Below are positions 48,183-63,949 of a stretch of DNA of 64,000 bases, piece after piece. This DNA comes from Branchiostoma belcheri (lineage: Eukaryota > Chordata > Leptocardii > Amphioxiformes > Branchiostomatidae): the NCBI RefSeq assembly GCF_001625305.1, contig NW_017804342.1, positions 675,997 to 739,996 of the forward strand, read 5' to 3'. Under the pieces are notes generated by a model. It had not been told where the DNA came from. It made no database searches and was given only the letters and a program-made list of their open reading frames with translations. The position numbers were made by a program, and so were the translations under genes. The first letter of the stretch is position 1, and the number at the start of each line of letters is the position of its first letter.

Positions 48183-48971
48183 TAGCTTTGAGTCGGATGA
48201 ATGCCTGCAGAGATTCGTAGCTGTTGACGTCACAGTTTCTGGCTGTAGGCCGATGTAGTTCCGGTGGGGACGACGTGCTTTCATTCGCTAAAGCGCTACC
48301 TGCCCCCGCGGTCTGTTCAAGCGGATCTTGCCTGGCTGCCTCGCTTCAAAGCCGGACACGCGGGGAGAGCAATTTCGCGGTAACGGCTGTTCAATCCGGG
48401 CGGCTTTGGGGGGATTTTGTTCTCTCTACATGATCGATCTTCGAGGCTTCTGAACTTCCTCCCGAATCGCACGACAACAGAGGAACAGTCAAGCTGCCCC
48501 TCATCGGTTTCGTGATGAGCCGACGCTATCTTTCTGTTCGTAAATGGATTTTGATTTGTGTGTCATCAGTATGTAAAGTAGGGTTCTTACCACGACTTGC
48601 CATTCCGTCTTTCAAGCCGCGGGACTGGATCATCTTCACTATGTAACAGCGTATATCAGAACGTGCGTAGGCTTAACGTTTGTAGTTGTTAACTTTGGTA
48701 TCTAGCCTGCTATTGCCTAAACCTCCGGAGATTTTGTTCAGCGTCGTATTTTTATGTTCGCGCTTTCAGTGATCACTAAGGAGAATCTACAAAGTGTTCG
48801 TGCGTATCTTTACGCCGCGGACTATCTATAGTTGTCTGCGTAGCCTTCGTTGCCTGTGTGTTTTCGTTTTCGGGAGTCTGGACTTACTAGAGAGGCAGCC
48901 GTGAGGATTTCATTGTACGGTGTCATCATACTGCACTATACTAGGCGCTGCCTTGCTACCCATTCCCGAAA
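48183..48971 (+). promoter_or_regulatory. Promoter and 5' UTR of the calcium-sensor gene
   Basis: GC-rich and CpG-rich compared with flanking DNA. It holds a full palindromic cAMP response element TGACGTCA at 48225-48232. The transcription start is not visible from sequence alone. Confidence 0.55.
48225..48232. promoter_or_regulatory. Consensus CRE (TGACGTCA)
   Basis: Perfect 8-bp CREB/ATF site about 740 bp upstream of the start codon of the calcium-sensor gene. Confidence 0.6.
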
Positions 48972-53490
<4,519 letters not shown>

Positions 53491-54369
53491 GCTGCAGTGC
53501 CAACTGTTGACGCATGGTGGCGTGCGTGATCGGTGGCAGATAACACCAGGGTGAGTCGTGTCGGTAGAACCGTCGCCGGTCATTGGTGCGTTTTATAGCG
53601 GCCACCGCTTATGAGAAAGCGATTGAACTTGAACATTCAAAATCCAAAATCAACGTTTATCATCAAAGTGCAGTTCTTTGTCTCGTGGGAGTATTGCACA
53701 CATACTGCCTTTCAAAAGTGTGCGCTACGAATCCTGACATTTAACATCTGTCGATGTGGCCTTTCGAATTCCAGACTATGTGGGTAATCTGATCTATCGT
53801 TTTGACAAAAGTGGACGTATGTTTCATCAAATATTTCAGACAAATATATATGTGTATTCTTCAACTTAACTGGTTGGTTGATGTGTTTATTTTAATTGTT
53901 CTATCTGACATTCAAAGACACCACATGCAGAAATATTGATTTCATGCTCTAAATAGCTGTTTATTTTATAACATGCGATTAGATATCACATGGATAGATA
54001 CATATACGGGATAAAATACAAATCCTGTTGTCTCCTCTCAATAACTGCCTTTCGTGCGACATATTTACAGATGCTTAACTCTTTTAGTCAGCCAGTACTC
54101 TGACAACGAGTGAGTTGTAGTACCAACCGGAACCGCATGGTGATCACATAGTTCGTGATTGGCTTCTTCTAATCTATTGTTGTTGTACAAAGTCTAGCAT
54201 AATTATAAGACTGCTGTTTTGTTGCAAAAATTTGTTTCTCAGAATGGTAGTAGGTTAACCCTTATAACCATAATACACGACAAACCGTCTCCATAACCCC
54301 ACATGCGTTGGTAAAGATGGTATTTCATCTATCGGGATAATTCTGACTTGATTGAACCGTTATCTCTCA
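53491..54369. other. Convergent 3' intergenic region between calcium-sensor and channel gene A
   Basis: It contains the 3' ends of two converging genes. GTCAGCCAGTACTCTGACAACGAGTGAGTTGTAGTACCAAC (54091-54131) resembles the end of the calcium-sensor coding region (TCCGACAGCGAGTGAGCTGCAGTGCCAAC, 53477-53505), suggesting a small decayed duplication of that terminus. Confidence 0.45.
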
Positions 54370-57300
54370 CTAATATATGTATGCAACAAAATATGAACAA
54401 ACGAAGACAACGAAAGCGGCAGGAAAGAGCACACGTGACACGTGGTCCAACCTGCAGGGACCGAGCTTCCTGCCCACCTCAACGAGCCTGTCGTTCCAGG
54501 TAGTCTCGTTCCCATGCTCTTCCTGTGGGGAGTGCGTCACTTCCGATTTTCTCTCCGTCGTGCTTGGTGGTTTGGGGACATTGACAAGCATCTCTTCTCT
54601 CTGAAATAACGAAAAACCGATGATTCAAATGTCTAGGAGTGTCTTTACTGTTTACACTCTGATGTATACACAAGTAAGTTTGCTGTATATTTGAGACTGT
54701 GAACACTGTGGATTTCACAAAAAAACTGACCTTTTGTGACGAGACGGTAAAGTTGACGCATGCGTACTCCAGCAGAGCCAGGATGACGAAGAGCTTGCAG
54801 CCGAGCAGCCAGACGTCAATAGCCCGGATGTAGTTCAGATCTGGGGCTGGTTTAACTTTCCCGCTCTGTGGAGGCAAACGGACCGATGGATACATGTGAA
54901 ACCTACTGTTGTACTGTTGACCTGTCATTCTGTCTGTCAATCTTCCCCCACCCACGTGCAGTCAACCTACTCTGTCAGGACAAGCAGAAACACAAACCCA
55001 CAACTCAGTCAACCAAAACAATACTTCAGTAAGTAATTAAACATAACAAATTAACATTTTCGAAGTATTTATCAGAATGGTATAAGTACCAGCGTGACCA
55101 TGGTCAGGACAGTGGTCACTCCGAGTCCCGTTCTGGCCGGAGCGGAGGCCGGGTCGATCCAGAAGGAGACCCATGACATGCCGACTACAGACACGGACGG
55201 GATGTAGGTCTGGAGGAAGTGGTAGCCGAGACGCCGCGTCAACTTGAACCTGATCTCCAGCACCGAGAAGTACAAGACGACAGGATCAACTGTAAACACG
55301 CACAGGGAAGAAATTTCTTGATTTCGTTTGTTTGTTTGAACTATTCTTTATTCACGAGAAGCTCAAATCCGCCTGCAGACCGCACAAAAATATAACGTGT
55401 TCATCGTTTTAAAAACATAAATAAATCCAAACACATATTTGTCACAATCAAACAAGTAGCTATCTCTGATGATCTCTTTAAGATACAATCCTCTTTTTAT
55501 ATACTTAATTGAAGACATTCATATTCAAGTGGTACCAGCAGCGCTTCTCTGAATTATAAAGTTTCAAGAAACGATTTTGCATATACGATATACGTTTGTA
55601 AAATAACTTTATACAAGCGATCCCATCCTCCATTACAATCTTTCTTTGTCCGCCGGCTAGTCATTAGTAATGCCCACCTTTTTCTATAACTGAAGAACAG
55701 TTTGCTGTGTTTCCCGAAGAACATTTCCCTCCGAAGTTGTTGCATTTGATGCACAGCGAATTGTTTCGATTCTCTGCTTCCGTACATTTTAAATCCGTCA
55801 GATAACAGCTCTCAGATCCTGCATAGTCGCACAGCCGCTTCTGGTAGATGCACGTTTCCTCTGGGATTAAACAACATGAGATAGATCGGAGGTTACTAGT
55901 ATTTGCATGATTCGTATCTGTTAATGTTCCATGGATTACATTCGTTACAAATTTAGAATTTTTTTTGAATTTTATTTTATCGAATTTTAACATTAATTAT
56001 GCAAATTTAGCGTTCGTTTGCATGATTTGCATTTCATTATGTACATCTCTGTCTAAGCTACATGTACATGTACCTTAATGCTAAAGATCATGAAAATCCG
56101 AGTTTCCTTTCTTCACTTTTCGGCATTGAGAGATTTCGACAGAGACTCCCTGCAGTCCCAGAACAAGCTGCTAGAGGGACAACACCACTTGTTCCTTACT
56201 CGAAAATGCCACAAGAAAAAAATTAAGATCATAACATGTCTAGGACAAAATATAATCTTCACATAGTTGACAATATCCCCAGGCATATGAAGTACTTACC
56301 AGGATTTGCATTGCTACCGATATAACTGAGATACTCCACGTGGTTTATATGGAACATGGACCGGACATGCTGCAAGGACATGGAAATTTCCGAGTCAGTC
56401 TTCATCCATACAGGTGGCAACTGCCACCTAGCGATCTCTCCTCCAGCTGCAGGTCAATAGAGACGTGTTTCGATTTGACAGAATTGATTTGATTGGACTG
56501 TAAAAAATCAAAATATACACGGGGCACAGACAGCTAGCTATTTCTGAATATACATGAAACATTATACATGAAACAGTATACAGGAAACATTACAGAACAC
56601 GTAACAAAACATTGTATGAACAAATCAATAAATACATCATAGAAAGCAAAAAAAAAAAAAAACTAAAGCTCTGCTACACCATATCTATATATAGTTTACA
56701 GACAGTCAAACTCATAAGGTATTGCCATCATTAGGGTCTATCGTTTACATGCCTCTTCCCTCTTCTTACAGTTCAATAAGTCATCGATCTAGGATAAAAA
56801 AGTAGCAAGAAATGCAAAGCTGGTTACATACCGAAATAGATGGGCACGTTGCAAACCTGCTTGTCGTGTGGATAGTTGTAAAACGTCATCAAGCATGTTG
56901 ATTCGATAGTGTATCTGTTGGGTGACAAACGGGTAACCGTCAATTTTACACAACCATCTATAAACGTTTTTTCTTTTTCTCTGTTCTTTATTTATCCGGG
57001 ACTTATAGCCAGAAAGCGTTTTTGAAAGTATTCCTGGGTGATATCCCGACCCCACAATGAAGTATCGGGCATAACTCAAATCTTTGCGTCAAAATAAAAT
57101 GACTACATAAATTTATATAAAGAATGCTATTCTGTTTGTAATGACGCCATTCTTTTTTTGTGTAGCTACAAGTAAAGATACTTATCACATAAAAGCAACA
57201 AACTAGGCAGTTTTATGAACAAAGATCACGCTTGTGCATTGCCATTATAATGTAATTACTGCCCGGTAAATGACTTAAAAGAAGACCATCACACATTAGG

Positions 57301-59120
57301 GACATAATTTGCGCTGACTGGAGACCATTTGCTGGACGTTGAAACTATGGCCTAAATAGATTAGCATGGCAGATGACTGGATGGATTGAATGTGATCTGT
57401 GAGGTAAAAGTCTGATTTGAAACACAACAAAACCACGCAAAATATTATAATTGCTTTCAATAGTCGCTGTTTACAGGAACAAAATATATGATTCAAAAGA
57501 CAATAATAAAACCATACAAAATGTAAAAAAAATCATGGACAAAATCTAAGGTGAGAACATTTACCTTTTGTGTTGGAACAACAGTTTCACCTTGAAACAT
57601 GTTATCGAGTCCTACCTTTTACCGTCCAAGACTCGTCCTCCTGCAGTTACAAACACCTTGCCGACATGCTCTACTCGTATGGAATCATACAGCGGATCGG
57701 GCATGATCTCAGGCCTCCAAATCTTTCCCTTTGTTTCGTCAACAAACGCGAGATATGCGGAGGTGTTCAACCTGGGGTCCACCCAGTGACAGTACATGTA
57801 AAATGAAATTTTGAATTTCTGAAAAATAAAATGAGAATCCATCAATGGATTGGTGTGTTATTTAATTGCAGCATGGAGATATAAAAAGGGATTTTTATAC
57901 CTCCATGATTGCAGATAATAAATCTAAAGGTAGAGCGTCAACTCGTAAGTAATACAAATACAAGGAGAGATAGTAGAAGCCATGAAGGGCTTACCATAGC
58001 CCCTTCCGAAAATGGGCCAAGGCTTGAGATGTAGGCAGCACAACCAACGTCTACAACTTTATGAAATAGAGAAAATAGACAAATTGGCAAAACTAATATT
58101 CCATAGACTTATTAGGAACAACTAGGAAGTACATTCTATAAAATCTAGGTCTTGAAGATTTCTTTCTCTTTTTAAAGCAACTGGAGATGAATTCACACAG
58201 TTTTTCTATTGTGTGGTTATATAACCGGTAGTGCATGATGAGATGTCTGAATATCTCTTTCTTTGTTCTACCATTACACAGTTTGTCTAAGCGGATTTTT
58301 CTAACTAATATGTCATAGTCAACACGTACCGTCAGAATTAGGTCTTGTTTCGTTATCGTAATTCTCCGGCAACCTTATGACATGCTGCCCCAGCTTCGCC
58401 GACCCGATTCCATCTTCATTACTACCGTTGCTGCAATGAGATGCCAAAATGATAAGATGTTGCGTTAACGTTATCATTATCGGGGTATAAAAACAGTTTG
58501 TCATCACTACAGTACTTTGTGTTTTCTATTTATAGCTTGATCACTGATACTATTCCCCTTGTGATACTAGTAATTTTCCTCGAGATGGCCTGTGAGCCTT
58601 AAGGCATACCATACACCAAGATAATCGCCGAGTAGCTCATCTTTCAACATCGCAAGGCAGGAAATGTATTCATAGTACAGTTGTGTGTACTAAACAGAAT
58701 TCATCACTGAAATATGTGTTCCAATTGTTCTGTCTAATGTCTTATACTGTGGTATCAAATACACTCAGGGTAGCTTGCCAGCAATGTACGTTCGTGGTAT
58801 CGCAGTTAAAAATTCCTTTTTTTTCATGGTCATCAAGTGGTGATCAAAATACAGGCGATTCTTTCAATGGACGTAGAAGGTTCAGGCAAATAATATACGA
58901 TTCCTAAGAGAACAACACTTAAGACTAATTCTACAGTAGTCCTTGTTATCTTCCTACATCTCCCTGGAGCAAAAATAGACCAGGGGTAGGAATAACCAAA
59001 CAAGCTAGATAACAGTACATGGTACCTTCTCTCCGCTCCGGTAGTTTCTCCCGACGTTGCTTCCATGTATGTAAGCAATAGCAAGAACAGGAAATTCCAG
59101 CATGTTCTCTTTGTACTCAT
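54370..59120 (-). CDS. Cys-loop anion-channel-type receptor subunit with 8-Cys loop-C module (copy A)
   Basis: Ten exons: 59120-59026, 58430-58330, 58050-57995, 57818-57616, 56914-56832, 56446-56300, 55860-55678, 55289-55090, 54865-54731, 54600-54370; GT/AG with unbroken phases; 477 residues. A signal peptide (FLFLLLLTYM, 1-24) precedes the ligand-binding domain. The Cys-loop is C159-x13-C173 (CLMTFYNYPHDKQVC). A 61-residue module encoded by one 1-1 exon (229-289) has eight cysteines spaced x6, x7, x6, x10, x2, x6, x7. Then come beta-10 and M1 ([13 protein letters not shown]), M2 preceded by PAR and reading [10 protein letters not shown] (glycine/GABA-receptor type, hence probable chloride selectivity), M3 (DVWLLGCKLFVILALLEY), a short cytoplasmic loop and M4 (about 458-477). 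The ligand is unknown. The start was chosen at MSTKR because it begins the signal peptide; an in-frame ATG lies 23 codons upstream. Confidence 0.92.
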
Positions 59121-59189
59121 GGTGGCTGTATTTCTCACACAGCAGAGCGTTAAACACATCAGCAGCGACCAGCACTGGTGGCTTATCAC

Positions 59190-59980
59190 ATTCTAATTTG
59201 GATGTTGTAGGAGGAGGATCAATGATTTGTCAATCTCAAGCGTTCCTGCCCGGCCTTATACATAATTCACCAAGACATCCTCCGATATTCATCAGACCTC
59301 TATGTCACCCTGCTACTTAAGGAAGCCGTCCGGCAGTGGCTTGCCATGATTCCCACCGCTTGCCATAAATAAGCTTGTAGATGTGCTACATGTTTAGCTT
59401 TAAGACCTTGTTGACTGGAAATCTGTGTAATAGATTCACTTAATTACTGCCTCGCTATGTGTAATGCATTATGTTTATCAATGTTGAATTAGTCTTTTAC
59501 CGATGTATATTTGGGGTGGTAGTTAGGAAAGGTGTTTTTCACATATGTTCTCCCTCCCCTTCCACTTGCCATGTGGAAAATTTCAATTTTAAAGATAACC
59601 TTCATTGTACACTCATGCTCTATCGGGCTAAGTAAAGGTGAACAGACGAAAAGGTATATACATGTTTATTGTAGTACAAACAGGACTCCTGATACTGATA
59701 TCATTACAGCAGCTCTAAAACTAATCCAGTGGTTCGGCTGAATAAACCAATAAACAAATTTGCCATTGCTCCTCTAGTATTCTAAGGAGACATATAACAG
59801 AAGGAATCAGTTTCGTGGCGATGTGATTATGTAGATTTGCTGGCCGTTCCTCGACATGCCCTACATACCAGGCTTAGTGGGTCAGGTCCTGAAATGATGA
59901 ATGTCGTGGTTGAAAATCAATAAGCCGTTATTACATTCTGGTAAATGTTTCTTTTCTGGCTGTGATTGCCTTATATTTCA
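59190..59980. other. Upstream region of channel gene A
   Basis: Presumed promoter region; no TATA box or other site could be fixed. No exon seen. Confidence 0.4.
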
Positions 59981-60352
59981 TTAATCTCCAAGCAGATCCT
60001 AGGGTGGCATAAGACAGTATCCATTGACCAGAGAGGGTGGCGTATTGGACCCTCTCTGGCCAATGGAACACTCCAAAACATCACCACGGTAGTAAAAAGA
60101 CGTCGACTCAGCCTCACGGGTCATGTGACTCGTGGTACAGAACCAGCGGGTCGATTACTACTCTGGACTCCAGAGGCAAAAAGGAGGATTGGGTGTCCAA
60201 TCACAACACTTAAAGGTCTTATCCAGTCTGACACTGGTCTACAAGGAGTGGAACTTTTGTCTGCTATAAAAGACAGAAAGTACTGGCGACAAAACTTCAC
60301 GCGCTGCACCTCAGAAGAGGATGAGTAAAGAAGAAGAAGGATCTGCTTGGAG
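59981..60352. mobile_element. TAATCTCCAAGCAGAT-family MITE carrying a LINE 3' end
   Basis: The left terminus TAATCTCCAAGCAGATCCTA and right terminus GGATCTGCTTGGAGATT are inverted repeats. The left arm and loop (CATTGACCAGAGAGGGT ... ACCCTCTCTGGCCAATGG) still pair, but about 20 bases expected in the right arm are replaced by LINE sequence. No target duplication was identified. Confidence 0.75.
60063..60341 (+). pseudogene. 5'-truncated LINE reverse-transcriptase C-terminus
   Basis: The frame reads VVKRRRLSLTGHVTRG, LLLWTPEAKRRIGCP and DRKYWRQNFTRC, ending SEEDE and a stop. This is the pattern seen at the C-terminus of many invertebrate LINE reverse transcriptases (a GHV... segment, then LLWTPEGKRKRGRP-like, then DRxxWR). 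The stop is followed by AAGAAGAAG, a short simple 3' tail. Only the last 80 or so residues remain. Confidence 0.7.
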
Positions 60353-60998
60353 ATTCATACTTTATAGCTGTTATTATATTGGATTCGAAGTGTTAGGTTT
60401 CTATCATTGAGGCCAGTCGCACAAACTCCATTGATTTCATTGGTCCAATGATGCAGGCGGATGATTTTATAATGTATTTTATTTTCTTCACGTATAAAGG
60501 TTTAATGAGCACGTGGGAAAGACGAACAAGAGGAGAAATAATAATTACAACCTACAAATCCTGTTGAAACGGGGTAATCAACAACAGAGTATTGTGCCAC
60601 AAGACAAAAAAGTATTATATGATTGTAACAGAAAGGATCAGCTTTACCTGTAGACGTCTGTAAAACCTTCCTAGAATTCTATAACGGTACTACTGTCTCT
60701 CTGTCCCCAAAAAATGTATTCGTGATAAATAACTACATACGATAGCACAGAGTAATAATGGTTATGACCACGTAAGAAATACAAATATAGCAATTTTCCA
60801 TTCAAAATGTACGTCTAAACACAATTGTATATTTTCAATGCATAGTTAATTTTTTTCTCATTGAAATGTAGATCATCATTTGTATGTACACATGCATGAT
60901 GATAGGTTCACGCCGAGTACGAGTAAGTTCTATCTCTCTGTAATAAAGACATCTTTGTGCAGGAATTGGCAGATCCTGGCTTTCCAACATTCTGGCTC
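60353..60998. other. Intergenic, downstream of channel gene B
   Basis: AT-rich; presumably holds the 3' UTR of the minus-strand channel gene B. No exon seen. Confidence 0.4.
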
Positions 60999-63650
60999 CT
61001 ATTCAGCTGATACGTACAAACCAAAGTATGCACAAACAAAGATAACAAAAGCGACTGGAAACAGCACACGTGACACATGGTCCAGGCTACGAGGAAGTTT
61101 CTCTGCCATCACGGTCGAGACGGAGAACTTAAACTTCTTCTTCAAGGACGTCTTGTTTTCGTTTTCCTCACAGTCGTACAGATCTGGTCCCGCTTCTTTC
61201 TTTACCTGCTCTGCCTGCTGTTCAACATCGACAGCAGGCGTCTGTTCTTCCTGCAACGGAATGAGTAATTAGGTGGAATTAATCCATCATCTATCTATGT
61301 CAGGGTAGAACTCTTCATATGGACGATGAAGCGATTCTATCCATAGTTACATATCAGTGTGGAGACTCCGATCTTGTAGAATCGGCGATTCTACCAGTGT
61401 ATGTTCATTCTAAGATATTCTCTTAAAAGACAGTAAGAACTTTTCAACTTCAATCCATGTCACTTAAGATGTCAATGGATTGATGAAATTTATGATTTGT
61501 AAATGGGAAATCACCATCACACATGTCTACAAAGACTAAGATCGAGATCTCTACCGGTGGAATCGCTTATTCTACCAGCTCGGAGTCTCTACCAGGACAA
61601 ATATATGTACAGAGATAGAAATAGAGAGCAGGGGAAGAACAGAGAGTGGTGTAATGTGTAGATGAAGCTATAATGTGGAATAAAAACTATTCAGTTCCTC
61701 TACCCCGCAATGAATCTACCTTTTCCTTCATGGCAGTGAAGTTGACGAACGCGTACTCCAGCAGGGCCAACACGACGAACAGTTTACAGGTCAGCATCCA
61801 GACGTCGATCGCCCGGACGTAATTCAGTTCTGGAGCTGCCCCGATCTTTCCACTCTGTACATGGAGATAGATGAAGGGGTAAATTCATTATATTGACGCA
61901 GGCCACTCACAATGCTGAGAACACATAATCAAGTACAAGTACAAGCTTAATATATCTACCAGCGTGACCATGGTCAGGACAGTGGTCACTCCGAGTCCTG
62001 TTCTGGCCGGAGCGGAGGCCGGGTCGATCCAGAAGGAGACCCAGGACATGCCGACTACAGACACGGACGGGATGTAGGTCTGGAGGAAGTGGTAGCCGAG
62101 ACGCCGCGTCAACTTCAGTCTCAACTCCAGGTTTGTGACGAATACGACTCCGGCACTGACTGCAGAAAAAAATAAATAAAAGCAACAAATGTCACCTTCC
62201 TGGTGTAAGGATTGACTGAGAATCAACCAGATGGAACCAGATGGCTTTGCTAAATTTTTATTCAGTAAACACAATATCATTGACTAGTTACACCCAGGCC
62301 TGTATCTGTGTTATTATAGCCGGCATAACCGCCCTTCGACACATCTTTCCTTGGCCCATAATGTGATACAAAAAGATAAACACCCACCTTTCTTCAGAAC
62401 CGAAGAACAGTTTGAAGTCGGCTTCAATGAACAGACTCCTCCGAAATTATTACACTTGATGCAGACCGGATCGGCCTGGTTCTCCGCTTCCGAGCATCGC
62501 AAATTCGTCCTCAGGCAATCCTCAGATCCTTGGTAGTCACACGTGGCCTTCTGGTAGATACAGGTATTCTCTGTAACAGAACAGGCATCATAGTATGTCG
62601 CATTACATGATGTAAACGTTTGGATGAGGTATTGACTGCAACGATTACAGTTTCAGACATGATATTGGCTACCATTGGCTAAGAACAAACAGACCGCTTT
62701 TCTTTATGACAGTGAGTTCCACTAGTTCTAGGACAGAATAAGCTTTTGAACGCCTCAATCCTTGGTTGATAACTCTGGCACTTGAAGCCATGACTATTTC
62801 TTGTTATTTTCTGAGCTGGAATTGGGTACTTAGTAGTTGATAGTCCACCAGTTTGACTGCAAACGAGACGTCAGAAGCGAGAAGAGTTTCATCAGGTTGG
62901 TAAGTCCATGAGACGTCAGAGGTTTTTAAAGCACTTACGGGGGGAACTACTGCTGCCAGCAAAGCTGACGTAATCCACCTGATCCACACGGAAGACTGAC
63001 CGGACGGTCTGCATGTTCATCAACACAGGCTTGTCGCGAACTGGCCAGAACTCCATGGCATTCCACGACGCCTTGACGCCACCCACTGAAAATAGACTAC
63101 AATTTATACCAATTTAGGCCATGTTGATTTGATTATATGGATGAAATCCTCTGGGAACCCCAAAACTGATGCGAGCGTTTCTTTTCAACTTACGGTATAT
63201 ATTTGCTCATTTTGCAACTGTTTTGTACGGTTCAAGGTATGGTTGAAAGCATTTGTTTTGGAAACGGCCGAAAATTCATGTGCGCGCGGATGCCATCCAT
63301 ATAATGAAATCAACATGGCCTTATCTTAACTTACAAAGAAAAAACTATTCTTCTTTTAACTACCCCAAAGCCACAAATTTTGGAAAGGCGGAACATTAAT
63401 GTCTTCCATGTTTTACATGTTATGTGTATACATTGTGCGAATAGATAAAACCAACTCCTAACTCCTAGGACGCCGGGAATCGAACCCGCGCCCAAAACAC
63501 TTCCTGCAATCTCCTAATTCTTGTAACTTATTAAAACGCCCACACAAAGAAAATGAAAGATACCTACTTATCATGATGTGCACATTACAAAACTGCTGAT
63601 CATGAGGGAAGTTGTGTAATTTCATCAGACATGGAGCGTAGAGGGAGTAT
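60999..63650 (-). CDS. Cys-loop anion-channel-type receptor subunit with 8-Cys loop-C module (copy B, 5'-partial)
   Basis: Six exons are in the window: 63650-63568, 63085-62939, 62570-62388, 62159-61960, 61854-61720, 61250-60999. Five have exactly the lengths of the matching exons in copy A (83, 147, 183, 200, 135 bp), with the same phases; only the last differs (252 versus 231 bp). The Cys-loop is [15 protein letters not shown] (x13). The 183-bp 1-1 exon again encodes eight cysteines with identical spacing ([16 protein letters not shown] ... [11 protein letters not shown]). M1-M2 are as in copy A with PAR before M2. M3 is [18 protein letters not shown]; the cytoplasmic loop is longer and rich in Glu and Lys; M4 is [15 protein letters not shown]. 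Upstream exons (signal peptide, first half of the ligand domain) lie beyond the right edge. Head-to-tail with copy A. Confidence 0.92.
61960..62115 (-). other. Probable gene-conversion tract (M1-M2 exon)
   Basis: Positions 61959-62115 and 55089-55245 match at 155 of 157 bases. Both differences are silent (ACA/ACG Thr, TCC/TCA Ser). Identity falls sharply outside, both in the 5' end of the same exon and in the introns. Confidence 0.7.
62300..62341 (-). repeat. Short copy of the hexamer-tailed repeat
   Basis: CTGTATCTGTGTTATTATAGCCGGCATAACCGCCCTTCG matches the block shared with 7245, 33419 and 33617. It lies in intron 7 of channel gene B. Confidence 0.6.
63117..63320. mobile_element. TIR element with TTA target duplication, channel gene B intron
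   Basis: The left GGCCATGTTGATTTGATTAT and the reverse-complemented right GGCCATGTTGATTTCATTAT ends are nearly identical, continuing ATGGATGRMATCC. TTA flanks both sides (63114-63116, 63321-63323). Same family as 42426-42876. Confidence 0.88.
63461..63535 (-). mobile_element. tRNA-like SINE fragment
   Basis: GACGCCGGGAATCGAACCCGCG contains a B-box-like segment also seen at 26213. The A-box side is degraded. Confidence 0.4.
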
Positions 63651-63736
63651 CTGTAAAAAAAAAACAACGTTAACATGGAAACAAACACATTTTCACCAAA
63701 GGTGCAGTCGTAGCAAATTAACCTCAAATAGACTAT

Positions 63737-63891
63737 AACACACACACGGGGGAGGGGCAGACAGACAGACAGACAGACACACAGACAGACACACACACAC
63801 ACACACACACGCACACACGCACACACGCACACGCACACGCACGCGCACGCACACGCACACGCACACACGCACACGCGTACGCACACGCACG

Positions 63892-63932
<41 letters not shown>

Positions 63933-63949
63933 ACAAACACACATACACA

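Noticed and set aside
61907..62188. Alternative minus frame over the M1-M2 exon of channel gene B
   Set aside because: Shadow of the real exon in another frame; the true frame carries [13 protein letters not shown] and PAR-M2.
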